From: Planctomycetota bacterium
Lineage (GTDB): Bacteria > Planctomycetota > UBA1135 > UBA2386
Direction: 5' to 3'
Length of the DNA: 49,832 nucleotides
Assembly: GCA_016872675.1 (NCBI GenBank)
Contig: VGZG01000021.1
Span: forward strand, 1 to 49,832
Part shown: positions 1-8,497 of the stretch, in pieces
Position numbering within the stretch: position 1 is the first letter of the stretch
How the letters are laid out: each line of letters opens with the position of its first letter
Notes under the pieces: model-generated
What the model saw: only the letters and a program-made list of their open reading frames with translations
The model's database searches: none
What the model was told of the DNA's origin: nothing
Translations under genes and position numbers: made by a program

Positions 1-1
1 G

Positions 2-628
2 CGGCGGCTGGTGGCGCGGGACGCACGGCTCCAGCTGCGATGGGAACTCGCCGATGCGCTCGATGAGGCCGCCAATGCATCAGAAGCAGTTGGCGATCTC
101 GAGGCTGCGGGCCAGCGCTTCGCCAAAGCACTCCAGGTGTTGGTTGTCCTGCGGCGGGACCGAGACCACGGGGGCGACCGCTGGGCGCACCGGGTCGTCG
201 CCTTGGGCGCGGGCCGTATCGCGCACTCGCTCGGTCGACTTAACGACGCCGCGGCCCACTTCGCCTGCGCCCTCGACTTGGCGCTGGCTTCGGTTGCGAC
301 CGATGAAGCGCCGGAAGACGTCGCCGAGGCGGCGGAACGAGCCAACCGACCGGCCTGGCCCGCGGTCTGTCTCGCACAGGTGCACCTTGCGCAAGGCGAC
401 GCGGCGGCCTGCGCCGCCGCCTTGGCGCAGGCGCAGCCTTGGATCCCGGCGCTGGAGCACGAGGACCTGACGAACGACAATCTGCTCGACACCGCCGCCG
501 CCTTCTACGAGACCCAGGCGCAAGCCGCCGAGGCGAGCGGCGATCGCAAGCTCGCCAAGTCCGCGACCAAGGCGGCCGCAGCCCTGCGCGCGCGGATCGA
601 AGCCCTGACCGACGACCGCGAGGACTAG
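2..628 (+). CDS. TPR-like helical repeat protein, 5'-truncated
   Basis: The reading frame is already open at the window edge, so this is the C-terminal end of a longer protein. A GTG at 11 is possible but probably internal. The visible 205 residues are Ala-rich and helical, with pairs of amphipathic helices resembling tetratricopeptide repeats (for example around residues 20-45, 75-95 and 115-150, the last containing ALAQAQPWIPAL). Such repeats usually mediate protein-protein contacts. In planctomycetes they often form the C-terminus of Ser/Thr kinases or sigma-associated proteins, but no catalytic domain lies inside the window, so the function is open. It ends in TAG and is followed by 80 nt before a fragment resembling an NTPase N-terminus. 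No signal peptide can be judged because the start is missing. Confidence 0.6.
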   Translation, partial: RRLVARDARLQLRWELADALDEAANASEAVGDLEAAGQRFAKALQVLVVLRRDRDHGGDRWAHRVVALGAGRIAHSLGRLNDAAAHFACALDLALASVATDEAPEDVAEAAERANRPAWPAVCLAQVHLAQGDAAACAAALAQAQPWIPALEHEDLTNDNLLDTAAAFYETQAQAAEASGDRKLAKSATKAAAALRARIEALTDDRED

Positions 629-712
629 ACGCACCAACCGCCGTCTCCGCCGCATCCCTCGCACACCACCGCACACCGCCTCGCCTCGCCCCTCCCCCGC
701 ACCCATCCCGCC

Positions 713-790
713 ATGCCCATCCCGTTCTTCGGCCGCGACCACGAACTCGCCACGCTGCAGCGCCTCTTCGCCGGCGTTCGCCCACGGACG
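713..790 (+). pseudogene. possible remnant of an AAA/NACHT-type ATPase N-terminus
   Basis: The ATG at 713 opens about 25 codons beginning MPIPFFGRDHELATLQRLFA. This resembles the GRxxELxxLxxLL start of AAA, NACHT or adenylate-cyclase-associated ATPases. It then runs, without a P-loop, in frame into the SGNH hydrolase that follows. Either it is the decayed start of a deleted ATPase or an accidental in-frame extension. The resemblance is short, so the call is tentative. Confidence 0.3.
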
Positions 791-823
791 GACGGTGTTC
801 GGGCACAATGCGCGCCGGTGGCC

Positions 824-1933
824 ATGCGCAAGCAAGCGACAACGGCTGGAGTCGTACCCGTGGCAGCGCCCTCGCCGCGGCGCGCGCGCAGCCGCCACTT
901 CCTCGCCTTCGTCGTCCTCGCCAACCTGCTGGCGTTCACGGCGTGCGTCGCGGTCGGAGAACTCGCCGTGCGTTGGTGGCGCGAAGGCGGTCTGCGCGCC
1001 GCGTTCGCGTCGCTGGCGTCCGAACGGGCGGTGCCGCGCAGCCTCGGGACCGGCGATTGGCTCCAGGCGGACGCGACGCGCGGCTACGTGCTGCGCGCCG
1101 GCGTGCACGGCACGAACTCGCTGGGATTGCGCCATCCGGAGCTGATCACGCCCAAACCGGCGTCGGTGTTCCGGTTGCTGGTGCTCGGCGACTCGGTCGC
1201 CTTCCCGGCGGACGGCTTCGTCGCGCGCATCCGCGCCGCGTGTGAGCCGGCCGCGACGACGACCGAGGTGGTGAACGCCGCGACGCCGGGTTACACGACG
1301 CACCAGGAGCGACTGCACCTCGAGGCCCTGGTCGCCGAGGTCGCGCCGGACGCCGTGCTGTTGCAGTACTGCTGCAACGACAACCACCGCTTCCTGCATC
1401 AACTGACGGACGCTGGCGGCTGGCTGATCACGGCGGAGGCAAGGCGCGCGTTGCTGCCCGAGGACGGCGGCGTGATCGCCCGCATCGCGCGCTGGAGCTA
1501 CCTCGCGCTCGAAGCGCGACGGCTCATGCTCGCGCACCGTCCGAAGGACGTGGTCTTCCCGTGGCGCGACGATCCCGCCTTCGCGGCGGCGTGGCGCGCG
1601 GACACGTGGCCATTCGTCGACGGCGAGATCCTGCGCATGCGCGACGTGGCGGCGGCACACGGCGCGCGCTTCGCCGTCGTCGCCGTGCCCTACGAACCAC
1701 AGTTGTCCGACGGCGCGCTCGCGGCCGATCGCGCGCACGCCCTCGGGCCCCAGGCGCGGCTGGCGGCGCTCTGCGGTCGGGCGGGCATCGCCTTCCTCGA
1801 CCTGCACGCCGCGTTCGCGTCAGCCAGGAGCCAGGGCCTCTACACGGACGGCATCCACCTGACCGCCCGTGGGCACGAGGTCGCGGCGACCAGCATCGTG
1901 CCGTTCCTGCGCGCGCACGGGCTGCTGCGCTGA
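824..1933 (+). CDS. membrane-anchored SGNH/GDSL-family hydrolase
   Basis: Predicted esterase or acyl-hydrolase of the SGNH fold. The four catalytic blocks are visible in order: GDS (LVLGDSVAF, nucleophile Ser), the Gly of NAATPGY, the Asn of CCNDNHRF, and the C-terminal DxxH in YTDGIHLTARGHE. An N-terminal hydrophobic segment (FLAFVVLANLLAFTACVAV) after a basic stretch looks like a signal anchor, so the enzyme probably faces the periplasm. I chose the ATG at 824 (369 residues) because the longer form from 713 starts with sequence resembling an unrelated ATPase and would put 50 extra residues before the anchor. Similar anchored SGNH proteins are common in planctomycetes and may act on acylated glycans, but the substrate cannot be read from sequence. 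It is convergent with the M3 peptidase gene, 48 nt apart. Confidence 0.8.
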   Translation: MRKQATTAGVVPVAAPSPRRARSRHFLAFVVLANLLAFTACVAVGELAVRWWREGGLRAAFASLASERAVPRSLGTGDWLQADATRGYVLRAGVHGTNSLGLRHPELITPKPASVFRLLVLGDSVAFPADGFVARIRAACEPAATTTEVVNAATPGYTTHQERLHLEALVAEVAPDAVLLQYCCNDNHRFLHQLTDAGGWLITAEARRALLPEDGGVIARIARWSYLALEARRLMLAHRPKDVVFPWRDDPAFAAAWRADTWPFVDGEILRMRDVAAAHGARFAVVAVPYEPQLSDGALAADRAHALGPQARLAALCGRAGIAFLDLHAAFASARSQGLYTDGIHLTARGHEVAATSIVPFLRAHGLLR

Positions 1934-1981
1934 ACGGCGGGCGCGTCACAGCAATGCCGCCGCAGCCCGCCCCGCCGCCGA

Positions 1982-4099
1982 CTACAGCAAGCCGCGGCGC
2001 TTGAGCAGCGCCTTGGTGTCGAGGTCGCGGCCGCGGAAGGCGGCGAACATCGACATCGGCTCGACGGTCATGCCGCGCGCCAGCACGAGGTCGCGGAAGC
2101 GCTTGCCGTTCTGCGCCGTCATGCCGCCGTTCTCGACGCACGCGGCGAAGGCGTCGGCCGCCAGCGCCTCGCTCCACATGTAGGCGTAGTAGCCCGCCGA
2201 GTAGCCGCCCGGCCAGACGTGCGCGAAGTACGTGCTGCGGTAGCGCGGCGGCACGAGGTCGAGGTCGACGCCGGCCTTGGCGAGCGCCTGCTTCTCGAAC
2301 GCGAGCACGTCGTCGACCTTGGTCCCGGCCGGCAGCGTGTGCCACGCCATGTCGAGCAGCGCCGCGGCGACGTACTCCAGCGACGCGAAGCCCTGGCCGA
2401 AGGTGCGCGCCGCGCGGATCTTGCCGACCAATTCCTGCGGCATCGCCTCGCCAGTCTGCCAGTGCTTGGCGCAGCGCGCGAGCACCGCGGGATCGAAGGC
2501 GAAGTCCTCGTGGAACTGCGACGGGAACTCGACGAAGTCGCGCGGCACGCTGGTGCCTGACAGCAGCGGGTAGCGCACCTTGCTGAAGAGCCCGTGCACG
2601 CCGTGCCCGAACTCGTGGAACATCGTCGTGACCTCGTCGAAGCTCAGCAGCGTCGGCTGGCCGTCGCCGGCCTTCTGGATGTTCATCACGTTGACGACGA
2701 CCGGCAGTTGGCCGAGCAGCTCGGTCTGGTCGACGAAGTTGTCCATCCACGCGCCGCCGCGCTTGCTCGGGCGGGCGAAGTAGTCGGCGTAGAACAGGCC
2801 GAGCTTGCTGCCGTCGCCGTCGAACACCTCGAACACGCGCACGTCGGGGTGGTAGACGGGCAGGTCCTTGCGCTCGCGGAGTTCGACGCCGTACAGCTGC
2901 TTGGCCATGTAGAACATGCCGTCCTGCAGCACGCGGTCGATCGGGAAGTACTGCTTCACCGCACCCTCGTCGAAGGCGTACTTCTCCGTGCGCACCTTCT
3001 CGGCGACCCAACTCCAGTCCCAGGCCGCGAGCTTCTGGCCCTTCTGGTTGCGGTCGAGCCAGTCCTGCAGTTCGGCGGCCTCGGCCTTGGCCTTGACGAC
3101 GATCTGCGCCGCCATGCTCGCCAGCATCTTCTCGACCGCAGCACCCGAGCCCGCCATCTGGTCGGCGAGCACGTAGTCGGCGTGCGTCGCGTAGCCGAGC
3201 AGCTTGGCCTTCTCGGCGCGCAGCGCGGCGAGCTGCAGCACCAGCGCCTTGGTGTCGTTGCCGTTGCCGCGGGCGCAGCGGTTCATCGACGCCTCGAACA
3301 CGCGCTGGCGCGTGCCGCGGTCGTCGAGCGACGACAGCGCGCCCTGCGAGGTCGGCAGCTGCAGCGTCAGCAGCCACTTGCCGTCCTTGCCGGCGGCCTT
3401 GGCGGCGTCGGCGGCGGCCGAGACGGCGCTGGCGTCGAAGCCGGCGAGCGCCTTCTGGTCGTCGACGACGACGGCGAGATCCTTGGTGTCGGCGAGCAGA
3501 CGCTCCTGGAAGGTCGTCGTCAGCCTGCTCGACTCCTCGTTGATCGCGCGCAGCCGCTTCTGTGCGTCGAGCGACAGCCGCGCGCCGTTGCGCACGAACG
3601 ACAGGTGCAGGCGATCGACGAGGCGCTTCGCCTCGCCTGCGAGCGACTCGCGGCCGGCGTGCACCGCTTCCAGGCGCGCGAACAGCCGCGCGTCGAGGTA
3701 GATCGAGTCCTGGTGCGCGGCGAGTTTCGGCGCGACCTCGGCCTGGACCTTCTGGATCGTCGGGTTGGTCGTCGATTCGGTGAGGTTGAAGAACACCTTG
3801 GCGACGCGCGTCAGCAAGGCGCCGCTGCGCTCCATCGCCTCGACCGTGTTGGCGAACGTCGGCGCCTCGGGGTTGGCGGCGATCGCCTTGATCTCGGCGG
3901 CGTGCTGCTTCATGCCTTCGAGCAGGGCCGGCAGGTAGTGCGCGTCCTGGATGCGGTCGAAGGCGGGGGTCGTGTACGGCAGCGCGCTCGGCTGCGCGAA
4001 CGGGTTGCCGGCGAGGGGATCCTGGGCGGTGGCGGTGGTCATGGCGGCGCTGGCGGCGACGGCGGCCAGCAGGAATGCGGAGGCTTGGGTCGGTCGCAT
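1982..4099 (-). CDS. dcp: secreted M3-family peptidyl-dipeptidase (Dcp-like)
   Basis: Zinc oligopeptidase of family M3. The 705-residue length matches peptidyl-dipeptidase Dcp, which removes C-terminal dipeptides from oligopeptides. The zinc site HEFGH (in TMFHEFGHGVHGLF) is intact, and the third ligand Glu lies downstream in RDFVEFPSQFHED. The C-terminal substrate-binding stretch HVWPGGYSAGYYAYMW is typical of the family. Residues 1-25 form a signal peptide ending ATA, with Gln26 at the predicted mature N-terminus, so the enzyme is probably periplasmic, whereas the E. coli enzyme is cytoplasmic. The gene stands alone on the minus strand. A 407-nt stretch without genes lies upstream, so it likely has its own promoter, though none was recognised. 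Close relatives (OpdA/PrlC) share the fold; the WPGGYSAGYY region and the length favour Dcp. Confidence 0.92.
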   Translation of the reverse strand: MRPTQASAFLLAAVAASAAMTTATAQDPLAGNPFAQPSALPYTTPAFDRIQDAHYLPALLEGMKQHAAEIKAIAANPEAPTFANTVEAMERSGALLTRVAKVFFNLTESTTNPTIQKVQAEVAPKLAAHQDSIYLDARLFARLEAVHAGRESLAGEAKRLVDRLHLSFVRNGARLSLDAQKRLRAINEESSRLTTTFQERLLADTKDLAVVVDDQKALAGFDASAVSAAADAAKAAGKDGKWLLTLQLPTSQGALSSLDDRGTRQRVFEASMNRCARGNGNDTKALVLQLAALRAEKAKLLGYATHADYVLADQMAGSGAAVEKMLASMAAQIVVKAKAEAAELQDWLDRNQKGQKLAAWDWSWVAEKVRTEKYAFDEGAVKQYFPIDRVLQDGMFYMAKQLYGVELRERKDLPVYHPDVRVFEVFDGDGSKLGLFYADYFARPSKRGGAWMDNFVDQTELLGQLPVVVNVMNIQKAGDGQPTLLSFDEVTTMFHEFGHGVHGLFSKVRYPLLSGTSVPRDFVEFPSQFHEDFAFDPAVLARCAKHWQTGEAMPQELVGKIRAARTFGQGFASLEYVAAALLDMAWHTLPAGTKVDDVLAFEKQALAKAGVDLDLVPPRYRSTYFAHVWPGGYSAGYYAYMWSEALAADAFAACVENGGMTAQNGKRFRDLVLARGMTVEPMSMFAAFRGRDLDTKALLKRRGLL

Positions 4100-4506
4100 C
4101 GCCGCAGTCTACGGCGACGGCGCGCGATGGGCACGGCGGACCGCGGCGCGGCAGGCGGCGCCAGCCGGAACACGGCACGCGAGCGCGAACGACCATGGTT
4201 GCGCGGGGCGCCGCCGCCGCCGGCTAGACCGTCGGCGTGATCCAGTCGACGGACGGGCGCGCTGCGACGACCGTCCAGGACCTTGGCGCTGCGCTGCGGC
4301 TCGGCGCGCGTCTCGGCATCGAGCGCGCGCAACCCAACATGCGCGCGGGCGTCGGCTTCGCCGGCCTGCGCCGCTTCGAGCTGTTGGCGATGCTCGGCGC
4401 CGCGCGGCGCCATGAAACGCGCAGGGCCCGAGCGACCATCGTCGCCCGAGCCCTGTCTGGTCGCGACTGCGGCGCGTGCGAGCGCGCGCATCGCCGTCGC
4501 GCGGGA
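4100..4506. other. intergenic stretch with no convincing gene
   Basis: The 407 nt between the M3 peptidase start and the stop of the small Lys-rich gene are open in several frames because of the GC bias. The translations are Arg/Ala-rich, show no recognisable motif, and no start has a good ribosome binding site. The only structure seen is the hairpin at 4422-4455. The part next to 4100 should hold the promoter of the peptidase gene. Confidence 0.5.
4422..4455 (-). terminator. hairpin terminator after the Lys-rich small protein gene
   Basis: The arms at 4422-4435 and 4442-4455 pair over 14 bp around a 6-nt loop. The two positions that mismatch on the plus strand become G-U pairs in the minus-strand RNA, so the structure is specific to minus-strand transcription. 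It lies 51 nt past the stop of the 34-residue gene and is followed by a short U-containing stretch (CGTTTC). It has no long U tract. Confidence 0.55.
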
Positions 4507-4611
4507 TCAGCCCTTCATCGCCTTCTTGGCGGCCTTCGCGGCGCGCTTCTCCTTGAGCGTCAGCTTCGCTTCCTTCTTCGTCTCCTTCTTGCCTTGTTGA
4601 CCCTTGGCCAT
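4507..4611 (-). CDS. 34-residue lysine-rich basic protein
   Basis: A very small gene reading MAKGQQGKKETKKEAK and ending KKAMKG, with about a third Lys. The ATG at 4611 has a clear Shine-Dalgarno sequence (CGGAG, about 7 nt upstream), a hairpin lies downstream at 4422-4455, and another at 4651-4671 separates it from the PLP-enzyme gene, so it looks like an independent unit. Lysine/alanine-rich peptides of this size may bind nucleic acid or ribosomes, but that is a guess from composition. I recognise no named family. There is no membrane segment or cysteine. Confidence 0.6.
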   Translation of the reverse strand: MAKGQQGKKETKKEAKLTLKEKRAAKAAKKAMKG

Positions 4612-4650
4612 GGCGTGCTCCGTGTGGGATGTCTTGGGATCGGGCGCGGC

Positions 4651-4671
4651 GCGGTCGCGAGGTGCGACCGC
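4651..4671. terminator. perfect 8-bp GC hairpin
   Basis: GCGGTCGC and GCGACCGC pair perfectly around a 5-nt loop. The hairpin lies 90 nt after the stop of the PLP-enzyme gene and 40 nt before the start of the 34-residue gene on the minus strand. It is either the terminator of the former or a leader structure of the latter. No U tract follows. Confidence 0.4.
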
Positions 4672-4760
4672 CCGGCGCACGCGCACAGAGTGCAGAACGA
4701 AGGCGCGCGAGTCAAAGGGGCCTTGGTACGGAGATCGTCGCTCGCGGCCGCGCCGCCGAC

Positions 4761-5762
4761 TCACCGGCCGAGCAGCGTCGCCTCGTAGGCGTGCACCGCC
4801 GGCGCGCCGCCGGTGTGCAGGAACAGCACCTTCTCGCCCTTCTGGAACGTCCCGGCGCGGCTCATGCCGATCAGCCCGGCCATGATCTTGCCGGTGTAGA
4901 CCGGGTCGAGCAGGATCGCCTCGGTGCGCGCGAGCAGTTGCACGGCCTCGACCATCGCTGCGTTGGGCAACGAGTACTTGGGCTGCCAATAGCCGCCGAC
5001 GCAGCGCACGGCCTCGCGCGGCACCTGCAGGCCCAGCCCCAGCAGGTCGCAGACCGCCTGCGCCTCCTTGTGCACCAGCGGCGCTTGGTCGGCCGGGTCG
5101 CGGCTGACGCCGACGCCGTGGATCGGCACGTCGATGCGGTTGCCGAGGAAGCCGGCGAGCAGGCCGCCGTGCGTGCCCGAACTGCCCGAGCCGACGACGA
5201 CGTGGTCGAAGCGCACGCCCTGCTCGAACGTCTGCTGCTGCAGTTCCTGCGCGCAGGCGACGTAGCCCAGCCCGCCGAGCGCGTTGCTGCCGCCGCCCGG
5301 GATGACGTAGCCCTTGCGGCCCTGGCGGGCGAGTTCGTCGGCCACCTGCTGCATCGCCGCCGCCATGTCCGTGCCGGCCGGCACGACGGTGATCGCCTCG
5401 ACGCCGAACAAGCGGAACAGGAAGTGGTTGCCGCTGGCGTCGTCGCGGTAGCTGCCGGGGATGCGCTCCTCGATCACGAAGCGGCACCGGAGCCCTTCCT
5501 TGACCGCGGCGGACAGGGTGATGCGGCAGTGGTTGGACTGCGGCGCGCCGCAGGTGATCAGCGTGTCGCAGCCCTGCGCCAGGGCGTCGGCGACCAGGAA
5601 CTCGAGCTTGCGCGTCTTGTTGCCGCCCGGCGACAAGCCCAGCAGGTCGTCGCGCTTGATCCAGACATCCGGGCCGCCCAGGGCCTTGGTGAAGTGGGAC
5701 AGGAACTCGAGCGGGGTTGGACCGTGGCTGTACTGGCGGCGGGTAAAGCGGGCGAGATCCAT
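4761..5762 (-). CDS. dcyD: D-cysteine desulfhydrase / ACC deaminase-family PLP enzyme
   Basis: A 333-residue fold-type II PLP enzyme. The Schiff-base lysine is probably Lys49 in SPGGNKTRKLEF, followed by CGAPQSNHCR, which contains the Ser-Asn-His of the family. The Gly-rich phosphate loop appears as GSGSSGTHGG and the C-terminal part as FLHTGGAPAVHAYE. D-cysteine desulfhydrase converts D-cysteine to pyruvate, sulfide and ammonia. ACC deaminase and L-cysteate sulfo-lyase share this architecture and cannot be excluded. The closing LHTGG pattern and the length are closest to DcyD. The start at 5762 gives MDLARFTRRQYSHGPTPLEF, the expected N-terminus. It is divergent from the DUF1801 gene with only 22 nt between starts. 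The cell probably uses it for D-amino-acid detoxification or as a sulfur/carbon source. Confidence 0.85.
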   Translation of the reverse strand: MDLARFTRRQYSHGPTPLEFLSHFTKALGGPDVWIKRDDLLGLSPGGNKTRKLEFLVADALAQGCDTLITCGAPQSNHCRITLSAAVKEGLRCRFVIEERIPGSYRDDASGNHFLFRLFGVEAITVVPAGTDMAAAMQQVADELARQGRKGYVIPGGGSNALGGLGYVACAQELQQQTFEQGVRFDHVVVGSGSSGTHGGLLAGFLGNRIDVPIHGVGVSRDPADQAPLVHKEAQAVCDLLGLGLQVPREAVRCVGGYWQPKYSLPNAAMVEAVQLLARTEAILLDPVYTGKIMAGLIGMSRAGTFQKGEKVLFLHTGGAPAVHAYEATLLGR

Positions 5763-5784
5763 CGCCGCACTCTATCCTTCCGCA

Positions 5785-6288
5785 ATGCCCGGCAAGCCCG
5801 CCGACGACGTCGCTGCGTTCCTGGCGGCGTGCCGCCACCCGCTGCGCGCCGAGATCGATGCGCTGCGCGCGATCGTCGCCAAGGCCGAGCCCAAGCTGGT
5901 CGAGTCGATCCAGTCCAACGCGCCGAGCTGGGCGCTGCCCAAAGGCGACAACCACTACATGACGGTCAGCCTCGCCAACAAGGCGACGCTGCGTCTGGTG
6001 CTGCACCGCGGCGCGCAGGAGGGCGCGGGCACCGATGCGGCGCCGTTCGTCGACTTCGACGCGACGTGGCTGCACTGGCCGGCGGCCGACCGCGCGGTCG
6101 CGACCTTCGCCAGCATGGCCGAACTCGACGCCGCGCGGCCGGCGTTGGTGCAACTGCTCAAGCTGTGGACCGCGGCAATGCGGGCGGCGGCGGCGCCGTC
6201 CACAGCCAAGCCGCCGGCGCCGCGCACGGGAGCGCCAGCGGCGCCAGCCAGTCCGCCGGCGAGCGCTGCCACGCGCCGCAAGCGCTGA
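5785..6288 (+). CDS. DUF1801 (YdhG-like) domain protein
   Basis: A 167-residue protein. Residues 1-130 match the DUF1801/YdhG fold pattern: an N-terminal helix pair (DDVAAFLAACRHPLRAEIDALRAIV), then ESIQSNAPSWAL, an exposed aromatic sheet and a closing helix. Residues 138-167 are a low-complexity Pro/Ala tail ending in a basic cluster (RRKR), probably disordered. The ATG at 5785 was chosen because the domain starts there; upstream in-frame sequence overlaps the divergent PLP-enzyme gene. The family has a SRPBCC-like, iron-chaperone-related fold, but the biochemical role is not established. The gene is convergent with glyS. Confidence 0.75.
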   Translation: MPGKPADDVAAFLAACRHPLRAEIDALRAIVAKAEPKLVESIQSNAPSWALPKGDNHYMTVSLANKATLRLVLHRGAQEGAGTDAAPFVDFDATWLHWPAADRAVATFASMAELDAARPALVQLLKLWTAAMRAAAAPSTAKPPAPRTGAPAAPASPPASAATRRKR

Positions 6289-6331
6289 GCAACGCCACTG
6301 CGGCGGCGAGCGACCAGCAGCACGCCGCCGA

Positions 6332-8434
6332 TCACGTCGCCAGCCGCGCCAGGTCCGCCGTGCGGTTCATCAGCGCGTGCAGCTGCCCCAGCAGCGCCTG
6401 GCGATTCTGCCGCAGCGCCGCGTCGTCGGTGTTGACCATCACCTTGTCGAAGAACGCGTCGACCGGCGCCCTCAGCGACGCGCAGGCGACCAGCCCGCCC
6501 TGCCAGTCGCCGGCGGCGTACTTGGGCTCGGCGGCGGCAGCGGCCTGCTGCAGCGCTTGGTGCAGCGCCCGCTCCTGCGGCTCGGCCAGCAGGTCGGCGC
6601 GCACGGTCGTCGGCAGCGCGCCTTCGACCTTCTTGAGGATGTTGCCGATGCGTTTGTTGGCGGCGGCGAGCGAGGCGGCTTCCGGCAGTGCTGCGAACGC
6701 GCGCACTGCCGCCAGCCGCTGGCCGACCTCGGCGAGCCGCTGCGGGCGCAGCGACACGACGGCGTCGATTTCTTGCGGCGTGTAACCCTGGTCCTTGAGC
6801 GTCGACGCGAGGCGGTCGAACACGAAGTCGGTCAGCGCCGCCGTCGGCTCCTGGATCAGCCCGCCGAACGGCGGCCGCGCCAGCGCGATCAGCTGGTCGA
6901 GCGCGAGCGGCAGCTTCTTCTCGGCGACCATGCGGATCGCGCCGAGCGCGTGGCGGCGCAGCGCGAACGGGTCCTTGTCGCCGGTCGGCGCCTGGCCGAT
7001 GCCGAACAGGCCGACCAGCGTCTCCAGCTTGTCGGCCAGCGCGACGCAAACGCCGACCGGATTGCGCGGCAGCGCGTCGCCGGCGAAGCGCGGCTTGTAG
7101 TGGTCCTCGATCGCGTCGGCGACCGCCGGCGTCTCGCCGTCGTGGCGGGCGTAGTAGCCGCCCATGATCCCCTGCAGCTCGGGGAACTCGCCGACCATGT
7201 CGGTCAGCAGGTCGGCCTTGGCGAGTTGGGCGGCGCGCGTCGCCGCCGTCGCCAGCGCGTCGCCGCCGAGCAGGCGACCGATCGCGGCCGCGATCGCGAC
7301 GACGCGTTCGACGCGCTCGCCCTGGGTGCCGAGCTTGTTGTGGTAGACGACCTTGGCGAGGCCCGGCAAGCGGGCGGCGAGCGTCTTCTTGCGGTCCTGG
7401 TCGAAGAAGAACTTGGCGTCGGCGAGGCGCGGGCGCACGACGCGCTCGTTGCCGCTGACCACGGCGCTCGCGTCGGCGGGCCGGATGTTGCTGACGACGA
7501 GGAACTTGTTGGTCAGCTTCCCCTTGCCGTCGAGCAGCGGGAAGTACTTCTGGTTGAGCTTCATCGTCAGGATGAGGCACTCCTGCGGCACGGCGAGGAA
7601 CTCCTCTTCGAACCGGCAGAGCAGCACGTTGGGCCGCTCGACCAGCGCGGTGACCTCGTCGAGCAGCGCTGCGTCGTCGATCGGCGTCAGGCCCTCGGCT
7701 GTGGCCTTGGCGGCGAGCTGGCGCGCGATCTCGGCGCGGCGCTCGGCGAACGACGCGATCACGGCGCCGTCGGCGGCGAGCAGGCGGCTGTAGGCGTCGG
7801 CGTCGGCGACGGTGAGCGCTTCGGTCTTGGCCTCGAAGCGGTGACCGTGCGTCGTGCGGCCCGACTGCAGGCCGAGCGTCTGCACCGGCACGACGTCGGC
7901 GCCGTGCAGGGCGACGAGGCCGTGCGCCGGGCGGACGAACTGCACGTTGCTCCAGCCGTCGGCGAGTTGGTAGGTCATGCCCTTGGCGATCGGCAGCTTG
8001 GCGAGCGCGTCATCGAGCGCCTTCTGCAGACCGGCGGCGAGCGGCGTGCCGGACTCGACCTTGTCGAGGAACAGCGTCTCGGCCTTGCCGTCGACGGCGC
8101 GCTTGAGCCCGGGCACGGCGGCGGCGTTGGCGCCGACGGCGGCGAGCTTCTTGAGCAGCACTGGCGTGGCGTTGCCCTGCGCGTCGAGGCCGACGCTGAC
8201 CGGCACCAGCTTGACCTGCACGGCCTTGTCAGCGGCCTTGGCGGCGACCTTGGTCAGGTGCAGCGCGAGCCGGCGCGGCGACGCGTAGGTGGTCGCGGCC
8301 GCGTCGGCGGCGGCGAGGCCCTGGGCCTTGAGGCCGTCGGTGAGCGCGGCGCCGAACGCCTCGCCGAACTTCTTCAGCGACTTCGGCGGCAGTTCCTCGA
8401 CGAACAGTTCGACCAGCAGACTCTTCGTGCTCAT
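6332..8434 (-). CDS. glyS: glycyl-tRNA synthetase beta subunit
   Basis: The 700-residue beta subunit of the alpha2-beta2 bacterial glycyl-tRNA synthetase, which recognises tRNA-Gly and cooperates with the catalytic alpha subunit. The N-terminus LLVELFVEELPPKSL is diagnostic, as are LNQKYFPLLD and the HD-like core VGEFPELQGIMGGYYARHDGE. The C-terminal DALR-type anticodon region includes ARPPFGG and FFDKVMVN. It ends NRTADLARLAT, as in other GlyS proteins. In many bacteria glyQ and glyS are adjacent. Here glyS lies 63 nt after a methyltransferase gene on the same strand, while glyQ is about 2.8 kb upstream (minus-strand sense), with a plus-strand gene between. Confidence 0.97.
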   Translation of the reverse strand: MSTKSLLVELFVEELPPKSLKKFGEAFGAALTDGLKAQGLAAADAAATTYASPRRLALHLTKVAAKAADKAVQVKLVPVSVGLDAQGNATPVLLKKLAAVGANAAAVPGLKRAVDGKAETLFLDKVESGTPLAAGLQKALDDALAKLPIAKGMTYQLADGWSNVQFVRPAHGLVALHGADVVPVQTLGLQSGRTTHGHRFEAKTEALTVADADAYSRLLAADGAVIASFAERRAEIARQLAAKATAEGLTPIDDAALLDEVTALVERPNVLLCRFEEEFLAVPQECLILTMKLNQKYFPLLDGKGKLTNKFLVVSNIRPADASAVVSGNERVVRPRLADAKFFFDQDRKKTLAARLPGLAKVVYHNKLGTQGERVERVVAIAAAIGRLLGGDALATAATRAAQLAKADLLTDMVGEFPELQGIMGGYYARHDGETPAVADAIEDHYKPRFAGDALPRNPVGVCVALADKLETLVGLFGIGQAPTGDKDPFALRRHALGAIRMVAEKKLPLALDQLIALARPPFGGLIQEPTAALTDFVFDRLASTLKDQGYTPQEIDAVVSLRPQRLAEVGQRLAAVRAFAALPEAASLAAANKRIGNILKKVEGALPTTVRADLLAEPQERALHQALQQAAAAAEPKYAAGDWQGGLVACASLRAPVDAFFDKVMVNTDDAALRQNRQALLGQLHALMNRTADLARLAT

Positions 8435-8497
8435 GCGCGCGGCGGATCCTACGGGCCGGGCGGACGCAGGCCAACGTGCGGCGGGCCGACGGCACGA

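Noticed and set aside
1524-4196. 890-codon minus-strand frame overlapping the M3 peptidase and SGNH genes
   Set aside because: Its translation is Arg-rich shadow sequence. The peptidase frame with HEFGH is the coding one.
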